Assembly: GCA_020634245.1 (NCBI GenBank)
Contig: JACKCC010000018.1
Coordinates: 62,001-126,000 of the forward strand
From: Ardenticatenaceae bacterium
GTDB lineage: Bacteria; Chloroflexota; Anaerolineae; Promineifilales; Promineifilaceae
Length of the DNA stretch: 64,000 nt
Reading direction: 5' to 3'
The translations under genes and the position numbers were made by a program. This document shows positions 34,496-43,001 of this stretch, in pieces. Positions within the stretch are counted from its first letter, which is position 1, and every line of letters starts with the position of its first letter. The notes beneath the pieces are model-generated. The model was not told the origin of the DNA and ran no database searches. It worked only from the letters and a program-made list of their open reading frames with translations.

Positions 34496-35293
34496 TTAAT
34501 AACCAGGCGGCGGATCTACCGGGCCGCTAAACTGCATAATGGTGAAGATTCCACCCTGCGGGTCCTGAATCACAGCAAACTTGCCCATTTCACCAGCCGA
34601 AGTAGGTGGAACGATAATGCTGCCGCTTAATTCTTTGACTTTGGCCACAGATGCTTCCAAATCTTCAACCATAAAGTAAACTGCCCAGTTGTTAGGCACA
34701 TCGCCCCAGTTTTCATCCATTTGCATGATGCCGGCCTGAGTACGGCCGTTCGCCTTACACAAAAGATAACCATTAGAATCGGCATCAATCGTCCAGTCTA
34801 ATACCTTTTCGAAGAACGCCTTGGCCGCTGCGCTGTCCCGCGTTTGCAATTCATTCCAGACCAGCGCATTGGGCGTGTTCACCAATTCCGCCCCAATGTG
34901 ATTCTTGGGCTGCCAAACACCGACCGCCGCCCCCGATGGATCCATAAACATCATCATGCGGCCTTCTTCCATGACATCCATCGGCGGCATCATGAGCGTG
35001 CCGCCCGCTGCGGCCACTTTGGCGGCCACTGCATCCGCATCACTGTGTTTGACGTATGAACTCCATACCGGCGGCATCCCCTGCGCCTGCATATTTGGAT
35101 CCATACCGCTCAATCCGGCTACATTTTTGCTCGCAATCTGGGCCATGGCATAAACCCCGCCCATATCAATTGGACGGTCATCAAACTCCCAGCCGAACAG
35201 ACCGTTGTAAAATGCTTTGGCTCCATCAAGATCAGTCGTCATTAAATCTACCCAGCAAAAAACACCATCAGGATAACTTTTTACAACTTGCAT
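34496..35293 (-). CDS. Two-domain VOC superfamily protein
   Basis: A 265-residue protein made of two glyoxalase/bleomycin-resistance (VOC) modules. The first is about residues 7-125 (FCWVDLMTTDLDGAKAFYNGLFGWEFDD, then GRMMMFMDPSGAAVGVWQPK). The second is about 135-260 (LVWNELQTRDSAAAKAFFEKVLDWTID, ending FAVIQDPQGGIFTIMQFSG). Such proteins are lyases, isomerases, dioxygenases or antibiotic-binding proteins and often need metal ligands from both modules. I cannot name the substrate. The start at MQVVKSY has an AGGAGAG ribosome site; an upstream ATG at 35350 would add 19 residues without family similarity. Confidence 0.88.
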   Translation of the reverse strand: MQVVKSYPDGVFCWVDLMTTDLDGAKAFYNGLFGWEFDDRPIDMGGVYAMAQIASKNVAGLSGMDPNMQAQGMPPVWSSYVKHSDADAVAAKVAAAGGTLMMPPMDVMEEGRMMMFMDPSGAAVGVWQPKNHIGAELVNTPNALVWNELQTRDSAAAKAFFEKVLDWTIDADSNGYLLCKANGRTQAGIMQMDENWGDVPNNWAVYFMVEDLEASVAKVKELSGSIIVPPTSAGEMGKFAVIQDPQGGIFTIMQFSGPVDPPPGY

Positions 35294-35467
35294 TTTCACT
35301 CTCCTTGCTGAAAAAATAGGGATGGAAACAGGGGATACGATGATTGCCACAGTGACAGATTAATTATATCACATAAATAGAACTTATGTTCTGATTACAA
35401 CCCAGTTACTCGGAATGTTCATGCAATCCTCATCTTCATTGTTCATTACCAACCGTAACCCAACAAA

Positions 35468-35506
35468 AAAGGCGAGAGCAGGATTTATCCCCAGCATCTC
35501 GCCTTT
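35468..35506 (-). terminator. Intrinsic terminator of coiled-coil lipoprotein gene
   Basis: Arms AAAGGCGAGA and TCTCGCCTTT followed on the minus strand by a T7 run, 20 bases after the stop codon of the lipoprotein gene. Confidence 0.88.
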
Positions 35507-35525
35507 GTTTGACATGGGGAAAAGG

Positions 35526-36623
35526 TTACGGCCGTTTTCCGCCACCCGGCAGCGATGGTAAAGAAGGCAGCGAAGGCAGGCTGGGCAAATCGGGGATAGC
35601 CGCCAGCAGCCCGTTCAAATCATTCAAACTCAGTACCGCCTGATTGAAATTGCCAGCCGCCAATTGGGCCGTAGCCGCATTGATACCGGCGGCCAGATTT
35701 TGCATTTGTGGACCGCCCTGGGCTTGCAAACTGGCCACCACGTCGGCGTTGGCCTGGGCAATGGCGCTGAATTCCTCACCGGTGAACTGCTGGTCGGCCA
35801 GCGCCGTCTGCACAGTGGTCAGGTAAGCAGCGACCTGGGCCACCGCTTCCTGCTGCGTGGCAGCGATGGTTTGCGGCTGGATGCTGGCCAGCATTGCTGT
35901 CCGGTTGGCGATTTCATTCTGGACCATTTGCTGCCAGGCCTGAGCCTGGGTCTGGACGGCGGCAGCATTGGCGGCGGCTGTAGCGGCGGCCGTTTCCAGT
36001 TGAGCAATGGTCTCTTCGGCCAGAGCCAATCCTGCTTCCAGGTTGTTGTTGATGTCGATGAGAACGGCCGTCATCGCTTGCAGATTTTGGTTGAGTTCAT
36101 CCAGCTCGGCTACCAGCGCATCCAAATCGTCCAATGCAGCATAGGTCAAATCGGCATAAGTATCTTCGTAAAGGGCCAGCAGTTCCTCGGCCAGGGCAAT
36201 GGCTTCCTCAGCCCCGGAAACATACACCTCGATGCCCTGCACTTCTTCGGCAGTGACGGTGGCATCGGCCGTAGCCTGGTTGGTGGCGTCGGCATAGGAT
36301 TCGGTCGCGGCAACGGCTTCTTCGACCGTCTGCTCGATGAGGGCGGCTAATTCTTCCTCACTCATGGTTTCGGTTTGCGGCGGGATGGCAACGGCCGTAG
36401 CTGCCAATGCTTCATCGACAGCCTCGGTAACAGCTTCGTCGACCATTTCCTGCAATTGGGCTTCGGCCGTGGCTGTGGCCACGACAGCAGAGTTAACCGT
36501 GGCCTGTATATCGATGGTAGCCGTCGGTTCCATGGGGGTGGGAACGGCCGTTTCCCCGCCGCCACAAGCCGCCAACAATAACAAGCTCAAAAATACAAAA
36601 AGAACAATAAAATTGCGTTTCAT
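35526..36623 (-). CDS. Ala/Glu-rich coiled-coil lipoprotein
   Basis: A 365-residue exported lipoprotein: signal with lipobox LLAAC (Cys20) followed by Gly-Gly-Gly and a Pro/Thr linker. The body is almost entirely Ala, Glu, Gln, Thr and Leu with heptad periodicity (about residues 40-330), which predicts long coiled coils. The tail is Leu-Pro-Ser repeats (PSLPSLPSLPSLPGG) ending in GGGKRP. I recognise no enzymatic domain. It may be a surface fibre or spacer. It lies next to the presumed replication origin and is transcribed away from it, with its own terminator. Confidence 0.8.
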   Translation of the reverse strand: MKRNFIVLFVFLSLLLLAACGGGETAVPTPMEPTATIDIQATVNSAVVATATAEAQLQEMVDEAVTEAVDEALAATAVAIPPQTETMSEEELAALIEQTVEEAVAATESYADATNQATADATVTAEEVQGIEVYVSGAEEAIALAEELLALYEDTYADLTYAALDDLDALVAELDELNQNLQAMTAVLIDINNNLEAGLALAEETIAQLETAAATAAANAAAVQTQAQAWQQMVQNEIANRTAMLASIQPQTIAATQQEAVAQVAAYLTTVQTALADQQFTGEEFSAIAQANADVVASLQAQGGPQMQNLAAGINAATAQLAAGNFNQAVLSLNDLNGLLAAIPDLPSLPSLPSLPSLPGGGKRP

Positions 36624-37592
36624 GTCGATCTCTCTTTGTCTGATTTGAAATTAAATTACCGGCTCTGACAAGTCTTCGGCAACCGATAATCCTTGCCTTA
36701 ACCGGATGATACTCATCAGTTTGGCAGAAAACTGTTAGTCAGTTGCTGTCATTTTGTAAAAGATTTGTAAACCGGGTGGTGCAAAAGACATCATTCCCCA
36801 CCCTGTTTTTAGAATACCATTTTCAAAGGCGAGATTCAGCATCCACCAGTGGGTAATTAGTCCCGCGAAAGGCCAATTTCCACCGGTAAGACCAGCCCAA
36901 ACCGAACAAGCTCTGCCAAAATCAATCGGCGCTTTGCCGGGAAATCAGGTACAGAAAGCTGGGTGCCCACTGCCCGCGGCAAAATTCGGACAAAAAATTA
37001 GCTATCCTTCCATGATTAGACATAATGACAATCACATAGCCATCAATTTATTCCTGATACACAACTCGGCATCGGCTTCCCCCAAATATGGGGGCTTTTA
37101 GGGCGATTTCAAAGTAACACAACAAATATATCCCCGGAACAAGAACAAATGCTCTACACAAAATACGGGGGAAAGAGGGGTAAAACAACCCCACAATTGG
37201 GTATTGGGGGGCCATGTCAAGGTGTTAACCTTAAAAAATACGAATTATTTAAGGTTGTGGAAGCCTGAAAATGTTCAAGGTTTTAAGGAAAAAAAGCCGG
37301 TTTTTCATTGATATTGGCGCGGGCATTTGATAGAATCTATAGACCATTGCCTCACACATCCATACAATTTGATCTGGTTTTTTGCAACGATCAATCTGAT
37401 ACTTGCCCTTATTTTTGGCATATCAGTTGCATGTAATCAAGTCAACATCGACACAATTGGGCAGAGGGGCCTCGTGTGTGTCCTTTCTCGTGAGGGTTGG
37501 CGACGATATCCCTACATCAACAAAATTTATGGCATTATGCGGGTTACGGCCGTTCTATTAACACGCATCTACAAATCAGGAAATGTATTGTT
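36624..37592. other. Candidate origin of replication (oriC) region
   Basis: A 969-base non-coding stretch between a divergent lipoprotein gene and dnaA, the usual oriC position. Seen: a CCCCC-AAATAT-GGGGG hairpin (37079-37094); A/T-rich and G-rich runs (37160-37210); a stem AACCTTAAA (37227-37235) / TTTAAGGTT (37248-37256); and three related words CAAGGTGTT, TAAGGTTGT and CAAGGTTTT at about 37218, 37249 and 37275. Exact TTATCCACA DnaA boxes are not present; TGATACACA near 37056 is a one-mismatch form of TTATACACA. Function as oriC is inferred from position. Confidence 0.5.
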
Positions 37593-38966
37593 ATGTCTAC
37601 CAAAAAATTAACTCCTGAAGCAGCGTGGAAAGCGACGCTTGGTGAACTGGAACTACAAATGACAAGAGCCACATTCAACACCTGGCTCAAAGATGCTCGA
37701 ATGCTGGCCTGCGAAGACCACGAGTATGTGATTGGCGTTCGCAACGATTATGCCAAAGATTGGCTGGATAACCGATTGCGCGACACCATTATCCGCACGC
37801 TGACTGCCATCACCGGCCAGGAAAACAGCATCCGCTTCGTCGTTTGGTCCGATGAACTCATTACACCACCGCCACAACCGTTCGAAAAAGAACAATCTTC
37901 CGAAATAAATCGAAAAACACCACTTACAAACGGTTCCAACGGAATCCTGAATCAACGCTTTACTTTTGCCAACTTCGTTGTTGGCAGCAGCAACCGGCTG
38001 GCTCATGCCGCCGCCTTATCGGTTGCCGAAAATCCGGGGCAGACTTACAACCCGCTGTTCATTTATGGCGGCGTGGGATTGGGCAAAACCCATCTTTTAC
38101 ATGCCATTGGCCACCGCTGCAATCTGGACGGCCGTAACGTCCTCTACATCTCCTCCGAAACCTTCACCAACGATCTGGTACAATCTATCCGTTCCAAACA
38201 GATGTCCGAATTCCGCGAACGCTACCGCACACCGGACGTACTCATGATCGACGACATCCAGTTCATCGCAGGCAAAGAAAGCACCCAGGAAGAATTGTTC
38301 CACACCTTCAACGAACTGCACAGCCAGGGCAAACAAGTTGTCATCTCCAGCGACCGTCCCCCCAAGGCAATGGTCACGCTGGAAGAACGCCTGCAATCCC
38401 GCTTTGAGTGGGGCCTGATGGCCGACATTCAGCTGCCGGACGAAGAAACGCGCAAGGCTATTCTGCAAGCCAAAGCCGAAACCATGAGCGTCCATGTGCC
38501 CGATTACGCCATTGACTTGATCGCCCATCATGTTCATCAGAATATTCGTGAACTGGAAGGCGCACTCAACAAAATCATGGCCTACGCTCAGTTGTCGGGA
38601 AGCGCCATTGACGAAGAATTAATCAATATGGCTCTGGCCGATCTGGTACGGCGGCCGCAAAAATTGACGATTGATCAGGTCATTCACGCCGTTTGCAATC
38701 ATTACAACATCACCGGCGATGCACTGGCCGGCAGCAGCCGCGCTCGTGTGGTGGCTTTCCCCCGCCAGGTGGCCATGTATTTAGCCCGTACCGAAACCGA
38801 TGCCTCTTTGCCACAAATCGGCACAAAATTGGGCAATCGGGATCACACGACCATCATGTACGGGCATGACAAGATTTCATCGTTGATCGAAAAAGACCCG
38901 GCTGCACGCCGTGAAATGCTGCAAATCAAAACTCTGCTTTACGAAGGGGTTAACGCCAGCACATAA
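37593..38966 (+). CDS. dnaA: Chromosomal replication initiator protein DnaA
   Basis: A 457-residue, full-length DnaA. Domain I is at the N-terminus (AWKATLGELELQMTRATFNTWLKDA), then a short polar linker. The AAA+ domain has Walker A GGVGLGKTHLL near residue 151 and Walker B VLMIDDIQFIAGKEST near residue 216. The C-terminal domain IV has the DnaA-box binding signature ARVVAFPRQVAMYLARTETDASLPQIGTKLGNRDHTTIMYGHDKI. It melts oriC and loads helicase. The start MSTKKLTPEAAW is taken; an upstream in-frame ATG at 37497 adds unlikely residues. No dnaN, recF or gyrB follows, which is unlike the classical layout, and a strong terminator isolates the gene. Confidence 0.97.
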   Translation: MSTKKLTPEAAWKATLGELELQMTRATFNTWLKDARMLACEDHEYVIGVRNDYAKDWLDNRLRDTIIRTLTAITGQENSIRFVVWSDELITPPPQPFEKEQSSEINRKTPLTNGSNGILNQRFTFANFVVGSSNRLAHAAALSVAENPGQTYNPLFIYGGVGLGKTHLLHAIGHRCNLDGRNVLYISSETFTNDLVQSIRSKQMSEFRERYRTPDVLMIDDIQFIAGKESTQEELFHTFNELHSQGKQVVISSDRPPKAMVTLEERLQSRFEWGLMADIQLPDEETRKAILQAKAETMSVHVPDYAIDLIAHHVHQNIRELEGALNKIMAYAQLSGSAIDEELINMALADLVRRPQKLTIDQVIHAVCNHYNITGDALAGSSRARVVAFPRQVAMYLARTETDASLPQIGTKLGNRDHTTIMYGHDKISSLIEKDPAARREMLQIKTLLYEGVNAST

Positions 38967-39005
38967 AAAGCGTAACCAATCTGGTTATATATTTCCCTAC
39001 AGCCT

Positions 39006-39047
39006 GAAGAAGCCGTGTTTTTGTGGAAAAACACGGCTTCTTCGCAT
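39006..39047. terminator. Strong intrinsic terminator after dnaA
   Basis: Seventeen-base perfect arms GAAGAAGCCGTGTTTTT (39006-39022) and the complement (39027-39043) around GTGG, followed by GCATTTT. It can also end the convergent minus-strand gene that stops at 39059. Confidence 0.9.
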
Positions 39048-39058
39048 TTTGACTATTT

Positions 39059-40027
39059 TTAGCGGACTAGATTGGGGTCAATAATGTACTGCCACCAATT
39101 GTTAGCAATCCCGCCTGTCTTGCCGATGACGTGCGGCAGATGGCCCAGCCACCACAAATGGTGTTGGCGAATGTCGCCGCCGCCCCACTCCTGGCAGTTG
39201 ACGCGGCGGGCTGGCCCTTCTAAATCGGGAAAGTTGAGCCAATTTTCACAGGTGCTATTGACGACACGGCCGTTTCCCCAATCATAATCGCGCACACTGT
39301 TTGGCGCGAAATGGACCGTGCCACACTCCGCCCGGCCTGGATGAGTCAAATCGTAACGGGTAAACCGTTCCCATAAATTCGCTTCGCCGCGCTTATGGCG
39401 GTAAACATGGCTCATGATCGATTCCGCCCGATGACCCAAATTTTCCAACATCTCCCCTGGTCCTCGCTCATAGCTGAAACCCATAATGACAAAGCGGCGC
39501 TCACAGTACTCAACCGATGGCAGCGGCGGCGCATTACACCAAAACGCGTCCGGCCCGGCCATCACTGATTCGTAATAACCGGCATAAGGAAAAGCCATCA
39601 ACCATACCTCATCAATTTGACCCCGATTTACCCGCTCTATTACGCCAAATTGGTCCAGCAGTCGGGCATAGTCAACCCGATCTGGCTGGTGAAAACCGGT
39701 GCGCGTCCGCCAGCGAAACAGGTAGCTTTCGGCGTCATAGACAAAACCGTCTTCTTTAACCGGAAATCCATCTACTTCAATGCGTTCGGCAATTTTGTAG
39801 TTGACGTAGCCAAAGCTGGCTGCTTCGACGTCATAAATGTATTGGGCTATTAGATTATCGGGGTTGTTCCAGTTGAGGAGTTGGTGCAGTTTACGGCCGT
39901 TGTCCGATACAACTACCGGTACATGAATAATCAGTAAAACCCGCGGGGACACAGGAGACGGCCGTAAACCTGCCTCCTGCCCCCCCTGCCAACCCAACCA
40001 ATGACGTAAATCTTGCCACCATTGCAT
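39059..40027 (-). CDS. Conserved protein of unknown function
   Basis: A 322-residue soluble protein. I see no signal peptide, although VLLIIHVPVVVSDNG near residue 30 is a hydrophobic strand. It is rich in Trp, Tyr and His. Segments such as VWLMAFPYAGYYESVMAGPDAFWCNAPPLP, GFSYERGPGEMLENLGHRAESIMSH and HLWWLGHLPHVIGK look conserved and active-site-like, but I cannot match them to an enzyme family. The last strand and the Cys/His content could support a hydrolase or a lectin-like fold. It stands alone, convergent with dnaA. Confidence 0.65.
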   Translation of the reverse strand: MQWWQDLRHWLGWQGGQEAGLRPSPVSPRVLLIIHVPVVVSDNGRKLHQLLNWNNPDNLIAQYIYDVEAASFGYVNYKIAERIEVDGFPVKEDGFVYDAESYLFRWRTRTGFHQPDRVDYARLLDQFGVIERVNRGQIDEVWLMAFPYAGYYESVMAGPDAFWCNAPPLPSVEYCERRFVIMGFSYERGPGEMLENLGHRAESIMSHVYRHKRGEANLWERFTRYDLTHPGRAECGTVHFAPNSVRDYDWGNGRVVNSTCENWLNFPDLEGPARRVNCQEWGGGDIRQHHLWWLGHLPHVIGKTGGIANNWWQYIIDPNLVR

Positions 40028-40295
40028 AGTTACCTATCATACTGCCACTTCCATAAAAATTCGAGGTTTTGTTATGAATCAAATGATGGTTCCCCAATAG
40101 TACCAACGGCCTGGTTTTACTCCCCTATCTTACACTGTATAATTTTGGTCAGTTTTGTGGATACCATCCAAAATTCAATCCAGCACTTATCAAACAATAA
40201 TAGAATACAGGTCATTTCTGAATCATTTCAATCATGGTGCCTGAGTATGGGAGCCAATCTTTCCCCAACAGGCCAAACATAACACGGTGAAAACT

Positions 40296-40778
40296 ATGCA
40301 AGATATTAATCCAAACGATGTCATCGGAGATTATCACGAACACGCCCTAATATTTTACGATAACAAAACACGCAGAGTCCTGGTGACCGATATCGAAACA
40401 CCCTTTCCCGATGGGAAATTAATTGTTTCCCGCACAGACACGACAGGAATCATCACCCACGTCAATCGCGCCTTCGTCGAAATGTCGGGCTATAGTAAAG
40501 ATGAACTGATTGGAGAACCGCACTACATTTTGCGCCACCCTGATATGCCCAAAGCCGCTTACAAAGACCTTTGGGACACAGTGCAAGCGGGCAAAAAATG
40601 GCATGGTTACGTCAAGAACCTGCGTAAAGACGGCGGTTATTACCTTGTCTACGCTACAGTGATTCCCAACATCCGTAATGGTGAAGTGGTCGGCTACACA
40701 TCGGTACGGCGCAAACCCTCAGCCCGCAAAATGGCCGAGGCATTGGCTCTGTACAAACAAATGTTGTTGGAGGAATGA
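40296..40778 (+). CDS. Single PAS-domain protein (Aer-type)
   Basis: A 160-residue protein that is essentially one PAS domain: GKLIVSRTDTTGIITHVNRAFVEMSGYSKDELIGEPHYILRHPDMPKAAYKDLWDTVQAGKKWHGYVKNLRKDGGYYLVYATVIP. This is the FAD- or haem-type PAS of aerotaxis receptors (the RHPDMP segment is characteristic), but no membrane, HAMP or methyl-accepting domain follows. It overlaps the PhnD-like gene by four bases (ATGA), so the two are translated together. It could sense redox state or a small ligand and pass the signal to the neighbour. An upstream GTG at 40287 is a possible start. Confidence 0.85.
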   Translation: MQDINPNDVIGDYHEHALIFYDNKTRRVLVTDIETPFPDGKLIVSRTDTTGIITHVNRAFVEMSGYSKDELIGEPHYILRHPDMPKAAYKDLWDTVQAGKKWHGYVKNLRKDGGYYLVYATVIPNIRNGEVVGYTSVRRKPSARKMAEALALYKQMLLEE

Positions 40779-41524
40779 GAATGACGCATCAAATGACTGT
40801 AAGCCCTGATTTTGCCCCCGATGCGGTCGCCAGCTGGTATATTTTTAATACCTGGCTGCAAAAACAGTTGGACGAAAACATCCATTTAGAACTATTTAAT
40901 GATTTTGAAAGCCAACGCCAGGCCATTTTCAATGATCAAATAGACATTATTTACGCCAACCCCTTTGATGCCGCCGTGTTGATACGCGAAAAAGGATTCA
41001 CTGCTTTAGTCCGCCCCGTTGGCAAACAAGACGAAGTCGTCGTAGCAGTCAGTGCACAAAATCCGGCAGCTTGCATCGAAGACCTTGCACCTGGTTTACG
41101 GCTGGCTTCTACAGACGATCCGGATGTACACCTTGTCGGCATGATTTTACTGGAACCGGCCGACATCAATGCCGATAACATTGAACGAAAAATCGTAGAT
41201 AGTTATGTGATTGTCGCCAAGCAGTTGCTGCGAAATGAGGCAGAAGTTGGATTTTTCCTGAAGGAAGCTTTCGACAGCCTGTCCAATTTCACGAAAGAAC
41301 AACTCAAAGTTCTGGTGGAAAGTCAAATTAGTATCATTCACCATATGCTTTTGGTCGGGCCACGATTGGCCGACAAACAGGTGCAAATCCGAGATTGTAT
41401 GCTACAGATGGCTGACGATCCCAAAGGACAAGGCGTACTGGATAGTTTGGGCTTTACCGGTTGGGAAATGATCGAAGCGGAAGATGCTGAGTTTATGATT
41501 GATTTGATGGACACATTAGGCTGA
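40775..41524 (+). CDS. Cytosolic PhnD-like (phosphonate-binding family) protein
   Basis: A 249-residue protein with the fold pattern of PhnD-type substrate-binding proteins: an N-lobe containing FESQRQAIFNDQIDIIYANPFDAAVLI (about residues 47-73, the typical 'ANP/ANPF' binding turn), then a second lobe. Unlike importer-bound relatives it lacks any signal peptide and has no permease or ATPase nearby, so it should act in the cytosol. Translational coupling to the PAS gene suggests that it is a signalling or ligand-sensing partner rather than a transporter part. The ligand is unknown. Confidence 0.75.
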   Translation: MRMTHQMTVSPDFAPDAVASWYIFNTWLQKQLDENIHLELFNDFESQRQAIFNDQIDIIYANPFDAAVLIREKGFTALVRPVGKQDEVVVAVSAQNPAACIEDLAPGLRLASTDDPDVHLVGMILLEPADINADNIERKIVDSYVIVAKQLLRNEAEVGFFLKEAFDSLSNFTKEQLKVLVESQISIIHHMLLVGPRLADKQVQIRDCMLQMADDPKGQGVLDSLGFTGWEMIEAEDAEFMIDLMDTLG

Positions 41525-41756
41525 CAGTTTTGGCCTTACAATCGATAGGGTGTTTTACCTGTCTGGATTAAACGGCCGTTGCCATCATATCATCAGGGGA
41601 TGGTTAGAAACGCCGTCAGAAAATTGCTCCTCTTTTGAACAGGTTGTATGATATTTGTCACTTATTGCTATGACGATCTGCACTAGGCGATCTGGCTTCA
41701 TCAAGATAAGCTACAAACAGATCATTAATAAACTAGGTGGAGCCAACAGGTGAAAA

Positions 41757-41987
41757 ATGACAGAATCTAAATCAAAATGGGTCCCAATTAAAAAACAGTG
41801 GTGTGACATCCTGCAAGATGAAGCAGAATTATTAGAGCACCGCATTTACCCCAATGATGTCATTCCCGACATGGAAAGTTACCGTGTGACCGGCCATAAA
41901 TGTACGGCCGCCATTACCTGCAATCTCATTGGCTGCCAGTGTCAATGGTCGTACACCGGCCCCGGCACCGACCGCTTCGCCGAGTAA
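41757..41987 (+). CDS. Small Cys-containing protein of unknown function
   Basis: A 76-residue protein with four Cys in its second half and one upstream: C..HKCTAAITCNLIGCQCQWS. The pattern Cys-x6-Cys-x4-Cys-x-Cys could bind a metal or an iron-sulphur centre, but it matches no motif I know. A GGTGAAAA ribosome site precedes the ATG and a hairpin terminator follows, which argues that it is a real gene. It lies between the PAS/PhnD pair and the PocR regulator. Confidence 0.6.
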   Translation: MTESKSKWVPIKKQWCDILQDEAELLEHRIYPNDVIPDMESYRVTGHKCTAAITCNLIGCQCQWSYTGPGTDRFAE

Positions 41988-42045
41988 TAGTCATAAGAGT
42001 CAACGGTATCATCATTCCTCCTCCTTATTGCTAAATGTGTGTCGA

Positions 42046-42072
42046 ACAGCCACCTGAATCAGGTGGCTGTTT
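42046..42072 (+). terminator. Intrinsic terminator
   Basis: Arms ACAGCCACCTGA and TCAGGTGGCTGT meet with almost no loop (A/AT), followed by TTTGG. It ends the small Cys-containing gene. Confidence 0.7.
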
Positions 42073-42152
42073 GGCATTACAGAATTGACAGTTCTTACCA
42101 CATCGTATTATCATTTGATGAAGCAATTTAATGCACATAGCAGGGGAAAATA

Positions 42153-42920
42153 ATGGAAGAGCTTCTAACAACTAAACAAGTGCTGGACATTTTACAAGTT
42201 GATCGGACGACCATTTATCGGATGTTGAAAGACGGCCGTTTAACCGGCGTCAAAGTCGGGCAGCAGTGGCGCTTTCCCCATTCGGAAGTGGAAGAGCTGT
42301 TATCTGGCACACCTTCCATTCCCTTGGAGCCGGTCCGTCCGGCTCGTTCGACGATTACCCACGAGGCCCTGCCCATCCCCTGCTTGCAGTCGGTGCAAGA
42401 TGTCAGTGCCGAAACAATGGAAGTTGGTGCCGTCACCACCGATTTGGACGGCCAGCCCCTCACCAAAGTCAGCAACTCCTGCCAATTTTGCAATCTTATT
42501 CGCAGCACCCAAACAGGCTATCAAGACTGTGTCAATTCCTGGCGCAAATTAGCCCGCCAGCACGACTCAGCACCTCATTTTGTCACCTGCCACGCCGGTC
42601 TGCATTACGCCCGCGCCAGTATTGAACTGGATGACGAGCTATTTGCCATGCTTGTCACCGGCCAGTTTTACATTATGGCCCCCGACCCAGATGAAGTCAA
42701 ACAGCGTGTCACCCGACTGGCCCAGGTTCACGGCCTAAATGAAGCCGATCTGGCCCGCGCTGCTGCGGAGCTGCCTATTTTAAGCCCTAAAAAGCAGGAA
42801 AAAATCACCGATTGGCTGGAAAAACTGGCCGATACATTTTCGCTCATTGGTCGGGAACGGGCCGACATGCTGGATCGACTGCGCCGGATTGCCTCGATGA
42901 GTTCAGTCGTGCTGGAATAA
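42153..42920 (+). CDS. Excisionase-type HTH regulator with PocR sensory domain
   Basis: A 255-residue two-domain protein. Residues 1-52 are a MerR/excisionase-like DNA-binding helix-turn-helix (TTKQVLDILQVDRTTIYRMLKDGRLTGVKVGQQWRF). A PocR sensory domain follows (about 85-245), with its characteristic Cys set: SNSCQFCNLIRSTQTGYQDC and, further on, FVTCHAGLHY. PocR domains bind small ligands or a metal/Fe-S centre through these Cys. It probably controls transcription of metabolic genes in response to a metabolite. No obvious operator is visible next to it. It is expressed alone. Confidence 0.88.
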   Translation: MEELLTTKQVLDILQVDRTTIYRMLKDGRLTGVKVGQQWRFPHSEVEELLSGTPSIPLEPVRPARSTITHEALPIPCLQSVQDVSAETMEVGAVTTDLDGQPLTKVSNSCQFCNLIRSTQTGYQDCVNSWRKLARQHDSAPHFVTCHAGLHYARASIELDDELFAMLVTGQFYIMAPDPDEVKQRVTRLAQVHGLNEADLARAAAELPILSPKKQEKITDWLEKLADTFSLIGRERADMLDRLRRIASMSSVVLE

Positions 42921-43001
42921 GAAGTTGGAACGGTAATGGGATAAAGGACGCGAAGTTTTCTTTTAGGCCTCTTGGCAAAACTCCGCGCCTTCGCTGTGTA
43001 A

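Noticed and set aside
37327..37611. Short plus-strand frame of 94 codons overlapping the dnaA leader
   Set aside because: Its sequence has no recognisable domain, ends in the dnaA start region in another frame and has no ribosome site. It is taken as part of the non-coding origin region.
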